Shown in pieces: positions 53,530 through 62,076 of a stretch of DNA of 64,000 nucleotides. The notes beneath the pieces were generated by a model. It worked only from the letters and a program-made list of their open reading frames with translations. It had not been told where the DNA came from and did no database searches. The first letter of the stretch is position 1; the number at the start of each line of letters is the position of its first letter. Where the stretch lies: contig JAZKDP010000018.1 of assembly GCA_040387515.1 (NCBI GenBank), positions 32,079-96,078 on the forward strand, given 5' to 3'. Origin of the DNA: Methylotenera_A sp040387515 (GTDB lineage: Bacteria; Pseudomonadota; Gammaproteobacteria; Burkholderiales; Methylophilaceae). A program made the translations under genes and the position numbers.

Positions 53530-55160
53530 TGAGCGAAGAAGATATTAAACAAAACTCTACCGCCAGCTTACCCTCACCAAAGCGTGAGCGTCAACGCGAC
53601 TGGTTACCATCACTGGTCTGGCTGATTCCCATTCTGGCCGCCGTTATCGGTATCGCACTCATGGTAAAAGTTCTAGTCGATCGCGGCCCAGTGATCACAA
53701 TCTCGTTCCGCACTGGTGAAGGTTTAGAAGCGGGTAAAACCAAGGTGAAATACAAAGAAGTTGATATTGGCGAAGTGCAAACTATCACGCTGAGTAAAGA
53801 CCGCTCGCAAGTATTAGTAACCGTGCAATTATCCAAAAATGCCGAAAGCTTTACCGCAGTGGATACACACTTTTGGGTGGTACGGCCAAGATTAGGTGCG
53901 TCGGGCATTTCTGGGTTAGGTACATTGTTATCAGGCGCCTATATCGGCGCAGATGGCGGAACCTCAGAAGATACGACTAAAAAATTCACTGGATTGGAAG
54001 TACAACCGACGGTAACGCGCGACGCTTCGGGTAAGCAGTTTAAGCTGCATGCCGATGACTTGGGCTCGCTGGATGTAGGTTCACCGATATTCTACCGCCG
54101 CATCAAGGTGGGTCGGGTATCCGCATATGACTTGGATGCAGATGGTAAAGGGGTCACGCTACGTATCTTTATTGATACACCATATGACAAGTTTGTCGGG
54201 GCGAATACGCGATTTTGGCATGCCAGTGGATTAGATATTCAAGTCAACTCTGGCGGATTTAAAGTCAATACACAGTCGCTGGCTACTGTGGTTCTGGGTG
54301 GCATGGCATTTCAATCGATAGATGATAGCCCTGGCACGCTGTCCAAAGAAAACACTACATTTCTATTAGCACAGAACCAAAGTCAGGCATTTCAAGAGCC
54401 CGATGGTCGTTCAATAACCGCTATGCTGCACTTTAATCAATCGATACGTGGCCTAACGCCTGGTGCAACAGTCGATTTTCGCGGTGTCGTGCTGGGTGAG
54501 GTCAAATCAGTCGGTATTGAATACGATCCCAAACGCCGTGAATTCGATATGCCTGTGGTCATTGAGATTTATCCAGCAAGGTTGGGGCGTAAGTACGCCA
54601 AGGATCAGGCTCAGTCGCCCTATACCCAACAACAACGTATACAGTTTATGGTCAGCCGTGGCTTACGCGCACAATTGCGTACCGGCAATTTGCTCACTGG
54701 TCAGCTTTATATCGCGCTCGATTTCTTCCCTAAAGCGCCAAAAATAACCGTGCAAAATAGTGCGCAAATCGAACTACCAACTATCCCCAATGGATTGGAT
54801 GAGTTGCAAACGCAGATTTCTACTATCGCCAACAAACTCAGCAAAGTACCGTTTGAGGAAATTGGTCATGATTTACAGAAATCATTAGCGACTTTGAACA
54901 AAACCTTGAGCAGCGCAGAAAGACTAGCGCAAACATTAAACCAAGATGTTGCGCCAGAAGTGGCCGCGGCGATGAAAGATGTACGCAAAACTCTGGATAA
55001 TGCCGACCGTACATTGTCGGAAGACGCGCCATTGCAGCAAGATTTACGACAAACGCTACAAGAGTTATCGCGCGCGGCGGCGTCTATGAAAGTATTAACC
55101 GATTATCTTGAACAGCATCCTGAGTCATTGATTCGCGGTAAAGCGCTGGATAACCCTTAA
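53529..55160 (+). CDS. pqiB: MCE family intermembrane transport protein PqiB
   Basis: 543 residues with one N-terminal TM helix (SLVWLIPILAAVIGIALMV) followed by three MCE/MlaD domains (starting near TISFRTGEGLEAGKTKVKY, FKLHADDLGSLDVGSPIFY and MLHFNQSIRGLTPGATVDF). The C-terminus is a predicted coiled coil (~residues 440-540). Assembled PqiB hexamers form a periplasm-spanning tube carrying lipids between membranes. It follows pqiA by a TAATG overlap and precedes the lipoprotein gene by 92 bp. Full length. Confidence 0.95.
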   Translation: MSEEDIKQNSTASLPSPKRERQRDWLPSLVWLIPILAAVIGIALMVKVLVDRGPVITISFRTGEGLEAGKTKVKYKEVDIGEVQTITLSKDRSQVLVTVQLSKNAESFTAVDTHFWVVRPRLGASGISGLGTLLSGAYIGADGGTSEDTTKKFTGLEVQPTVTRDASGKQFKLHADDLGSLDVGSPIFYRRIKVGRVSAYDLDADGKGVTLRIFIDTPYDKFVGANTRFWHASGLDIQVNSGGFKVNTQSLATVVLGGMAFQSIDDSPGTLSKENTTFLLAQNQSQAFQEPDGRSITAMLHFNQSIRGLTPGATVDFRGVVLGEVKSVGIEYDPKRREFDMPVVIEIYPARLGRKYAKDQAQSPYTQQQRIQFMVSRGLRAQLRTGNLLTGQLYIALDFFPKAPKITVQNSAQIELPTIPNGLDELQTQISTIANKLSKVPFEEIGHDLQKSLATLNKTLSSAERLAQTLNQDVAPEVAAAMKDVRKTLDNADRTLSEDAPLQQDLRQTLQELSRAAASMKVLTDYLEQHPESLIRGKALDNP

Positions 55161-55252
55161 AAACAATCAATAGGATTAAACTGGATAACCCATGCAGAAT
55201 ACATTAATACCGTTTTAACATGGAAAAGTAATAGGAAAATGGGAAAAATCAG

Positions 55253-55894
55253 ATGAATTTCACTAAATTTACAGTATTAATGTCGGTATTGGCGGCTATG
55301 CTAACTGCCTGCGCAACACCCAGTACAACCGCGCGTTTTTATACGTTGGCTAATAGCAGCCCAGCAAAAAGCCCAACTGCAAACTTGCCTACAGCCGCAC
55401 CAATTGCCATTGAGATTTTACCAGTTAATGTTCCAGAGCGGCTGAAACGGCCACAGCTAGTCATTACCGCCAAAAACTCTTCTCAACTCAAAATTCTGGA
55501 ACAGGAACGCTGGTCATCCTCATTCAATGATGAATTGCAGGATGCATTTGTCAGTGGCATTAGCAACCAGTTAAATGCTATTGATATTTCACGCGGTGGT
55601 CGCACGGCAAACCAGCCCACTTACCGTATTGCCATTGTGTTACAGCAATTTAACGCCACTCCGGGTGAGCAGGTACAAGCCAATTTTGGCTGGACTATTA
55701 CACGTCTAGATGCTGGTGCGCGCTCTGCTGACAAGCGCGCGCTGTCATGCCAAACCACTATTACTAAAACGGTAGGTGACGATATGGATGCCGTGGTAAA
55801 AGGTGTGCAAGAAGCGGCCGCAGATGTGATACAGGCAATTTCTGCGAATGTCACTAGTCTTAATAGTGGCGAAGAGGCTAAATGCAGTAGCTAG
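55253..55894 (+). CDS. pqiC: ABC-type transport auxiliary lipoprotein PqiC
   Basis: A 213-residue outer-membrane lipoprotein with signal and lipobox LTAC (Cys20), then the PqiC/ABC_trans_aux (PF03886) pattern: FYTLANSSP, IEILPVNVPERLKRPQLV, WSSSFNDELQDAFV and YRIAIVLQQFNATPGEQV. PqiC docks the PqiB tube at the outer membrane. It is the last gene of the pqi operon; a terminator follows. Confidence 0.92.
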   Translation: MNFTKFTVLMSVLAAMLTACATPSTTARFYTLANSSPAKSPTANLPTAAPIAIEILPVNVPERLKRPQLVITAKNSSQLKILEQERWSSSFNDELQDAFVSGISNQLNAIDISRGGRTANQPTYRIAIVLQQFNATPGEQVQANFGWTITRLDAGARSADKRALSCQTTITKTVGDDMDAVVKGVQEAAADVIQAISANVTSLNSGEEAKCSS

Positions 55895-55914
55895 AATAGT
55901 CAGTGTTACTTCCA

Positions 55915-55950
55915 AATAAAAAGGCTAACAATTCGTTAGCCCTTTTTATT
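55915..55950. terminator. Terminator of the pqi operon
   Basis: The stem GGCTAAC/GTTAGCC lies in the centre, flanked by A- and T-runs that extend it with one bulge. It is between pqiC and the convergent ettA and may act in both directions. Confidence 0.82.
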
Positions 55951-56006
55951 TAGTCACAACATTACTCTATGCGTTAAGTAATAGTTTAAATACTCAACGC
56001 TTAAAC

Positions 56007-57671
56007 CTAACGAGTAATCGGTTTATAACGAATACGCTTGGGTTTAGCGCCTTCTTCACCTAAGCGCTTACGTTTATCCGCCTCATATTCTTGATAATTT
56101 CCGTTAAAGAAAGTCCATTGCGATTCGCCTTCCGCCGCCAAGATATGCGTGGCGATACGGTCTAAGAACCAGCGATCATGTGAAATCACCAATACGCAGC
56201 CCGCGAATTCCAATAACGCATCTTCCAACGCACGCAAAGTTTCCACATCCAAGTCGTTTGAAGGCTCATCTAGTAGCAACACGTTGCCGCCAGAAATCAG
56301 CGTTTTAGCTAAATGTAAACGTCCGCGCTCACCACCAGAAAGATTGCCGACGATTTTTTGCTGATCACCACCTTTAAAGTTGAAGCGTCCAATATAAGCG
56401 CGACTTGGCGTTTCATAACGGCCAACCGTTAAGATATCTGAGCCGTTGGCGATTTCTTCAAAAACGGTCTTGGTATTAGCTAAATCGTCGCGGCTTTGGT
56501 CTACATAAGCGAGCTTAACGGTTTGACCAATATTAACTTCACCGCTATCTGGCGTTTCTAAACCCAGGATCATTTTGAATAATGTCGATTTACCCGCGCC
56601 GTTCGGGCCGATAATGCCGACAATCGCGCCAGCTGGTACACTAAAGCTCAAATTATCAATCAATAATCTGTCTTTAAACGCTTTAGTGACGTTGTTGAAT
56701 TCAATTACTTGGTCACCTAAGCGCTCACCTGCAGGAATAAAAATCTCCTGAGTTTCATTGCGTTTTTGGTATTCCGCGCTGGCTAATTCTTCATAACGCG
56801 CGATACGCGATTTACTTTTGGCTTGGCGCGCTTTCGGGTTTTGGCGCACCCATTCCAATTCCGTGTTTAAGGCTTTGCGACGTGATGACTCTTGCGACTC
56901 TTCAAGTGCCAAACGTGCTTGTTTTTGGTCTAACCAACTAGAGTAATTTCCTTTCCATGGGATACCATGCCCGCGATCAAGCTCTAAAATCCATTCAGCG
57001 GCATTATCAAGGAAGTATCTATCATGTGTTACCGCTACGACTGTGCCTGTAAATCTCACTAAAAACTGCTCTAACCATTCCACAGACTCTGCATCCAAAT
57101 GGTTGGTTGGCTCGTCCAGCAACAACATATCGGGTTTGGATAATAGCAATTTGCACAGGGCCACACGGCGTTTTTCACCGCCAGATAATGGACCGATTTT
57201 TGCATCCCAAGGCGGTAAACGCAGCGCGTCAGCGGCAATCTCTAACTGCGTACTTAAATCTGAACCGCTGGCGGCAATAATGTTTTCCCACTTGGCTTGT
57301 TCTTCAGCCAATTTGTCAAAATCCGCGTCTGGCTCTGCATAAGCCGCATACACGGCCTCTAGCATTGCCTGCGCCTGCATCACCTCACCCATGCCGCTTT
57401 CTACCTCTTCACGCACGGTTTTTTCAGCATCCAACTGCGGCTCTTGCGGCAAATAACCAATGGTCATATTCGGCTGCCATTGCACTTCGCCCTCAAACTC
57501 TTTATCTGCATTGGCCATAATGCGCAATACGGTTGATTTACCTGAGCCGTTTAAACCCAGCAAGCCGATTTTTGCACCGGGGAAGAAAGATAAAGAAATA
57601 TCTTTGATGATTTGCCGTTTTGGCGGCACGATTTTGCTCACGCGGAGCATAGACATTACATATTGAGCCAT
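56007..57671 (-). CDS. ettA: Energy-dependent translational throttle protein EttA
   Basis: A 554-residue ABC-F protein that gates the ribosome's first elongation step according to ATP/ADP. Two ABC cassettes are complete: Walker A GLNGSGKS and GPNGAGKS, signatures LSGGEKRR and LSGGERGR, Walker B LLLDEPTNHLDAESV and LLLDEPSNDLDVETL. The linker/arm between them is rich in basic helices (RKALNTELEWVRQNPKARQ). The start MAQYVMSMLRVSKIVPPKR and the total length match E. coli EttA closely. It has no TM segments, so it is not a transporter. Convergent with the pqi operon and divergent from yaeQ. Confidence 0.96.
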   Translation of the reverse strand: MAQYVMSMLRVSKIVPPKRQIIKDISLSFFPGAKIGLLGLNGSGKSTVLRIMANADKEFEGEVQWQPNMTIGYLPQEPQLDAEKTVREEVESGMGEVMQAQAMLEAVYAAYAEPDADFDKLAEEQAKWENIIAASGSDLSTQLEIAADALRLPPWDAKIGPLSGGEKRRVALCKLLLSKPDMLLLDEPTNHLDAESVEWLEQFLVRFTGTVVAVTHDRYFLDNAAEWILELDRGHGIPWKGNYSSWLDQKQARLALEESQESSRRKALNTELEWVRQNPKARQAKSKSRIARYEELASAEYQKRNETQEIFIPAGERLGDQVIEFNNVTKAFKDRLLIDNLSFSVPAGAIVGIIGPNGAGKSTLFKMILGLETPDSGEVNIGQTVKLAYVDQSRDDLANTKTVFEEIANGSDILTVGRYETPSRAYIGRFNFKGGDQQKIVGNLSGGERGRLHLAKTLISGGNVLLLDEPSNDLDVETLRALEDALLEFAGCVLVISHDRWFLDRIATHILAAEGESQWTFFNGNYQEYEADKRKRLGEEGAKPKRIRYKPITR

Positions 57672-57814
57672 AGCGATAACTTACTAATTTGAAAGAATGA
57701 AAGCTTAACAGAAAGCGGGCTTAACTGGTAAGCAGGGCAGGCGTGTGTATAGGTATAATGCACTCACTTTAACAACTTGCGATAGCATTATGGCAACTAC
57801 TTTCGGAGCGCGCG

Positions 57815-58360
57815 ATGGCGCTTAAATCTACCATTTATAAAATTGACCTGAATATTGCAGATATGGACAGGCAATATTACGCGCAACACAGTCTAACGCT
57901 TGCCAAACATCCATCCGAAACTGATGAGCGCGTGATGGTGCGGCTGATTGGTTTTGCGTTATATGCCACCGAAACGCTTATTTTCGGCAAAGGCTTAAGC
58001 GATGACGAAGAACCTGATTTATGGCAAAAAGATTTAACTGGCGCGATTGAACTGTGGATGGATGTTGGATTGCCCACTGAAAAAGACATTCGCAAAGCAG
58101 CAGGACGCGCCAAGCAAGTAGTAGTCGTTTTATACGGCGGACGTATTGCTGATATGTGGTGGACGCAAAACAGCAAAGCTGCATTAAAAATTAACAATTT
58201 AACAGTGATTAATCTGCCAGAAACCCAAGAGTTAGCCAACATCGCTAATAGAAGCATGCAAATAAGTTTAACGATTCAAGATAGCCAAATATTGGTGAGC
58301 CATGATGGCGGCAGCTTTGATATCACGCCAATTATCTTAAAAGAACCCAGTACTTATTAA
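57815..58360 (+). CDS. yaeQ: YaeQ family protein
   Basis: 181 residues matching the YaeQ family along its whole length: ALKSTIYKIDLNIADMDR, HPSETDERVMVRLIGFAL, LSDDEEPDLWQKDLTG, EKDIRKAAGRAKQVVV and a PD-(D/E)XK-like fold core. The molecular role is not established; E. coli YaeQ was linked to transcription-antitermination phenotypes. The ribosome site GGAG lies 6 bases before ATG 57815. It is alone on the plus strand, divergent from ettA across ~140 bp. Confidence 0.93.
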   Translation: MALKSTIYKIDLNIADMDRQYYAQHSLTLAKHPSETDERVMVRLIGFALYATETLIFGKGLSDDEEPDLWQKDLTGAIELWMDVGLPTEKDIRKAAGRAKQVVVVLYGGRIADMWWTQNSKAALKINNLTVINLPETQELANIANRSMQISLTIQDSQILVSHDGGSFDITPIILKEPSTY

Positions 58361-58476
58361 CGTTTATTTACCGTGTTATCTGACAAATTTATAGGACATA
58401 TACCGATAATTTGAGCAAAGCGAATCTTGTTTAATAACGTCTAGGATATTTTTCCTGACCGATATTGGAGAAGAAC

Positions 58477-58710
58477 ATGATTAACACAAGTACGATTAAA
58501 CCAGATATGCCTGTTGTATGTTCATTAGATGGTCAATTTGCAACTGTTGACCATATTGAAGGCGCAAAAAGCATTAAGTTGAATAAAGACAAAAATGGCC
58601 AACACCATTACATCCCGTTAAATTGGGTAGTTTCAACCGCGGACGGCAAAGTTAAAATTGACCGCTCTGGTGAAGAGGCGATGCAAAAATGGTCAACAAC
58701 ACCAAATTAA
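58477..58710 (+). CDS. DUF2171 family protein
   Basis: 77 residues from ATG 58477, chosen over TTG 58465 because GGAG sits 8 bases ahead. It shows the DUF2171 pattern: MPVVCSLDGQFATVDHIEGA, SIKLNKD, HHYIPLNWVV and a C-terminal KVKID. Small, soluble and predicted beta-rich; function unknown. It is followed by a terminator and by 177 bp without a gene. Confidence 0.87.
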   Translation: MINTSTIKPDMPVVCSLDGQFATVDHIEGAKSIKLNKDKNGQHHYIPLNWVVSTADGKVKIDRSGEEAMQKWSTTPN

Positions 58711-58730
58711 GTTAACCATTATTTTTTAAG

Positions 58731-58762
58731 CAAAAGAGCCTAGTAATTACTAGGCTCTTTTG
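58731..58762. terminator. Palindromic terminator of the DUF2171 gene
   Basis: CAAAAGAGCCTAGTAA (58731-58746) abuts its perfect reverse complement (58747-58762), giving a 16-bp stem with essentially no loop and T-runs on the plus strand. Confidence 0.88.
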
Positions 58763-58796
58763 TTTTTAGAATTAGTCATAGACAAAATTCAAAATG

Positions 58797-58824
58797 GATT
58801 CCTGCCTATGCAAGAATGACGGCG
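58797..58824. repeat. Short dispersed-repeat-like palindrome
   Basis: ATTCCTGC-CTAT-GCAAGAAT, set in TGGATTCCTGCCTATGCAAG and followed by AATGACGG, closely matches the short palindromic repeat common in many proteobacterial genomes. The only copy seen in the window lies in the DUF2171/fic gap. Confidence 0.6.
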
Positions 58825-58887
58825 CTAAGTTGGTTTTGACCTGTAATCCCCTGATGCCATGCCGAGCAATGCGAACTTATACAACTA

Positions 58888-60012
58888 TTATTTACTAAAT
58901 AAATTTAAATATTCAGCAAAAACATACACCTTCCCTCTTTTACCACCAGTTACTTCTTTTAAAATTCTTGGTTCTAAATCAGCAATCAATTTATAGGCAG
59001 AGGCTAATGAAATTTCCGCTACTTCCGCTACTTTGTTCACATTAATCATTGGTCGCTGATATAAGTATTGCACCACTTTCTGAGCCGTAGTCGCTCTGCT
59101 ACCTAATTTTTGAACTTCAATTTCTATTTTTTTCTGCAATTTCAGTATATTGTCAAAAGTAATAATTCCATTTTTAGCGGTTTCTATTACACCCACCAAG
59201 AAAAATTTAAACCATTGCAATAAATCGCTTTTGTCTCTAACTCGCATCAAATTATCATAATAAAGTGATCTATTTCGCTCAAAAAAATCGGATAAATATA
59301 GAATAGGACGTTTTAATATTCCTTTATTCACTAAATATAAGGTAATTAATAATCGACCCACACGTCCATTCCCATCTAAGAATGGATGAATCGTCTCAAA
59401 CTGATAATGTATAAGTGCAATTTTTAACAACTCTGGAAAATACTGCGTTTGATTATGTGCAAATTTTTCAATGTCGCTCATCAATTCACTAATTGAATGA
59501 TGTGTTGGTGGGATAAAAACTGCATCACTGATAGTTGCGCCCCCAATCCAGTTTTGACTACGCCTAAACTCACCAGGTTGCTTATGTTTACCACGTACTC
59601 CTTGCATGAGAGTCTGATGTGTCTCACATATTAATCGAGTAGAAAAAGGTAAATGCTCTAGCTTAGAAATAGCCTCGTTCATAGCCACAACATAATTTTG
59701 TACCTCCTCCCAATCATCTCTTTTATCTAGGGCAACATCTTCTTTCTCTAATAGAGCATCTTCTATATTTGTCTGGGTTCCTTCGATTTTGCTAGATTGT
59801 GTCGCTTCTTTAAACACATGCATATTGATAAATAAATCAATATTCGGAATATACTCAGAGTACATATCTAATTTGCCAAGCACTCTATCTGCTTCGCCAA
59901 GTAGTTGAATCAACTCCATATTGTCTAACGACCAAGATCGATTTATTTCATTTGGCTGAAAGCTTTTATATGATTTTTGCTGAACAACATGACCTGATTT
60001 GAAATGGCGCAT
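58888..60012 (-). CDS. Fic family protein with N-terminal inhibitory motif and winged-helix C-terminus
   Basis: A 374-residue adenylyltransferase-type protein. The Fic core is intact: TIHPFLDGNGRVGRLLITLYL (HPFxDGNGRxGR, His209 catalytic). The inhibitory helix motif (S/T)xxxE(G/N) is present as SSKIEG (73-78), placing it in the N-terminally self-inhibited class II. The C-terminal ~70 residues are a winged-helix-like segment (VVQYLYQRPMINVNKVAEVA, ISLASAYKLIADLE), which suggests DNA binding. It is clearly AT-richer than glmS, and its upstream region holds palindromic repeats that may be its own operators. Target protein and any toxin role are unknown; a horizontal origin is inferred. Confidence 0.92.
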   Translation of the reverse strand: MRHFKSGHVVQQKSYKSFQPNEINRSWSLDNMELIQLLGEADRVLGKLDMYSEYIPNIDLFINMHVFKEATQSSKIEGTQTNIEDALLEKEDVALDKRDDWEEVQNYVVAMNEAISKLEHLPFSTRLICETHQTLMQGVRGKHKQPGEFRRSQNWIGGATISDAVFIPPTHHSISELMSDIEKFAHNQTQYFPELLKIALIHYQFETIHPFLDGNGRVGRLLITLYLVNKGILKRPILYLSDFFERNRSLYYDNLMRVRDKSDLLQWFKFFLVGVIETAKNGIITFDNILKLQKKIEIEVQKLGSRATTAQKVVQYLYQRPMINVNKVAEVAEISLASAYKLIADLEPRILKEVTGGKRGKVYVFAEYLNLFSK

Positions 60013-60027
60013 TTTGACGATGACTCT

Positions 60028-60120
60028 AAACTATAATAGTAGGAGATATTATTATAGTTTTTAAATTAAATCTATAATAGAAGAGTGAGTTATTATAGAT
60101 TTTAGATAAAATCTATAATA
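60028..60120. promoter_or_regulatory. Repeated palindromes upstream of fic
   Basis: Two inverted repeats share the core CTATAATA/TATTATAG: IR1 (arms AAACTATAATA, 60028-60038 and 60050-60060, 11-nt spacer) and IR2 (arms AAATCTATAATA, 60068-60079 and 60091-60102, 11-nt spacer). A third half site AAATCTATAATA is at 60109-60120. The arms also read as TATAAT -10 boxes. IR1 begins 16 bp upstream of the fic start, so fic promoter elements and operator candidates coincide. Confidence 0.75.
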
Positions 60121-60172
60121 ACGTTAAGCATTATTCTTAATATCAGCAAATTTATGTTCGTAAATATTTGTC

Positions 60173-62017
60173 TTATTCAACCGTCACACTCTTAGCCAAA
60201 TTCCTAGGCTTATCCACATCCGTTCCCTTCAACAACGCCGCATGATACGCCAGCAATTGCACAGGAATGGTATGCAGAATAGGGGAGAGTATGCCCACAT
60301 GGCGCGGCGTGCGGATAACGTGCACACCTTCAGACTCTGTAAAGTGGCTATCCGCATCGGCAAACACGAATAGCTCGCCGCCACGCGCTCTAACTTCTTG
60401 CATATTAGATTTTACTTTTTCTAACAAGGCATCATTTGGCGCAATCACTACCACTGGCATATTGTTATCTACCAATGCCAATGGGCCATGTTTCAATTCA
60501 CCTGCTGGGTAGGCTTCTGCGTGGATATATGATATTTCCTTTAGCTTAAGTGCGCCTTCCATGGCGATTGGGTAGTGCACACCGCGGCCTAAGAATAGAG
60601 CGTGTTCTTTGTCACCAAAGCGTTTTGCCCATTCGCGGATTTGCGGCTCTAGATTCAATGCAAATTGCACACTGCCAGCCAATTGGCGCAATGCGCCTAA
60701 GTATTCTTGTTCTTTTTCGTTACTCAGTATGCCTTTTTGTTTGGCCAATGTAGCGGCTAATACAAACAAAGCGACCAATTGCGTGGTGAATGCTTTGGTG
60801 GATGCCACGCCGATTTCTGCGCCAGCGCGCGTGTAGAAAACCAATTGCGATGCGCGTGGAATCGCACTTTCTTGCACGTTACAAATGCTTAGGCTTAATT
60901 CTTGGCCTAACGATTTGGCATGTTTTAAGGCTTCCATCGTGTCTAAGGTTTCGCCCGATTGTGAAAGCGTGACGATGAGTTGATTGGGATTCGGTACCGA
61001 TTCGCGATAGCGATATTCACTGGCGACTTCTACATTGCAAGGTATTTTCGCGATGCCTTCTAACCAATATTTGGCGGTTAAAGCGGCATAATAACTGGTA
61101 CCAGCGGCTAATATTAAGATGCTATCCAGTTGCTTAAATACATCGACTGCGCTTTTACCAAATAACTCTGGCCTAAATGCACCGTCATCAATTAATGCTT
61201 CAATGGTGTCGTTTAGTGCAACTGGCTGCTCATAGATTTCTTTTTGCATAAAGTGGCTGTAAGGGCCGAGTTCTAGGCTGGCTAGGGAAACATCACTGGT
61301 ATGTACTTTACGCGCGGCTAAGGCGCCATCTTTGCCGTAAATGGTCACAGCATCGGTGGTAAGTGTAGCGACATCGCCATCTTCTAGATAAATCACTCTA
61401 CGTGTGACAGATAGCACGGCAGAAACGTCTGAAGCGATAAAATTTTCATTGCTACCCAAGCCAATTAATAACGGACAGCCTAAACGCGCGCACACCATTA
61501 AATCTGGCTGATTCACCGCAATCACGCTAATAGCAAATGCGCCTGTTAGTTCTGCAATGGCGGCTTTAGTCGCGGCTAATAAATCAGATGATTTTGCATA
61601 ATAATGATGAATTAAGTGAGCAATCACTTCAGTATCGGTTTGCGAATGAAATTCGTAACCGAGTGCTTTTAATTTCGTGCGTTGCTCATCATGGTTTTCA
61701 ATAATGCCGTTATGCACAACGGCAATTTCTGGGTTTGATTGTGCAGGCGAAACATGCGGATGCGCATTGCTTTCAGTAACACCGCCGTGGGTTGCCCAGC
61801 GTGTATGGCCAATACCAACAAAACCACTTAAATTGGCATCAATGGCTTTTTCTGTCATCGCGGCCACACGCCCAACGGCACGCACGCGCTCAATGCCATT
61901 GCTATTCAGTACAGCAATACCCGCTGAATCGTAACCACGATACTCCAGCCGGCTTAATCCTTCGATTAGCGTTGATACGACGTTTCGTTTAGCAACTGCG
62001 CCTACAATTCCACACAT
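60173..62017 (-). CDS. glmS: Glutamine-fructose-6-phosphate aminotransferase (isomerizing)
   Basis: A 614-residue enzyme making glucosamine-6-phosphate for peptidoglycan and LPS. The N-terminal type II amidotransferase starts MCGIVGAVA with catalytic Cys2, followed by RLEYRGYDSAGI and GHTRWATHGG. Two SIS isomerase domains follow (ILAAGTSYYAAL, TLSQSGETLDTMEALK, EGALKLKEISYIHAEAYPAGELKHGPLALV), ending with NLAKSVTVE. Full length. It is downstream of glmU on the same strand with 59 bp between, the usual order atpC-glmU-glmS. Confidence 0.98.
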   Translation of the reverse strand: MCGIVGAVAKRNVVSTLIEGLSRLEYRGYDSAGIAVLNSNGIERVRAVGRVAAMTEKAIDANLSGFVGIGHTRWATHGGVTESNAHPHVSPAQSNPEIAVVHNGIIENHDEQRTKLKALGYEFHSQTDTEVIAHLIHHYYAKSSDLLAATKAAIAELTGAFAISVIAVNQPDLMVCARLGCPLLIGLGSNENFIASDVSAVLSVTRRVIYLEDGDVATLTTDAVTIYGKDGALAARKVHTSDVSLASLELGPYSHFMQKEIYEQPVALNDTIEALIDDGAFRPELFGKSAVDVFKQLDSILILAAGTSYYAALTAKYWLEGIAKIPCNVEVASEYRYRESVPNPNQLIVTLSQSGETLDTMEALKHAKSLGQELSLSICNVQESAIPRASQLVFYTRAGAEIGVASTKAFTTQLVALFVLAATLAKQKGILSNEKEQEYLGALRQLAGSVQFALNLEPQIREWAKRFGDKEHALFLGRGVHYPIAMEGALKLKEISYIHAEAYPAGELKHGPLALVDNNMPVVVIAPNDALLEKVKSNMQEVRARGGELFVFADADSHFTESEGVHVIRTPRHVGILSPILHTIPVQLLAYHAALLKGTDVDKPRNLAKSVTVE

Positions 62018-62076
62018 ATGGTTTCTTTCAAATTCTGAATGTTGTAATTACTGCAATATTTTCAATGTTAGCTGAG

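Noticed and set aside
57791..57826. 11-codon ORF overlapping the yaeQ start
   Set aside because: Its sequence includes the yaeQ ribosome site GGAG and no ribosome site of its own is seen, so it is most likely chance.
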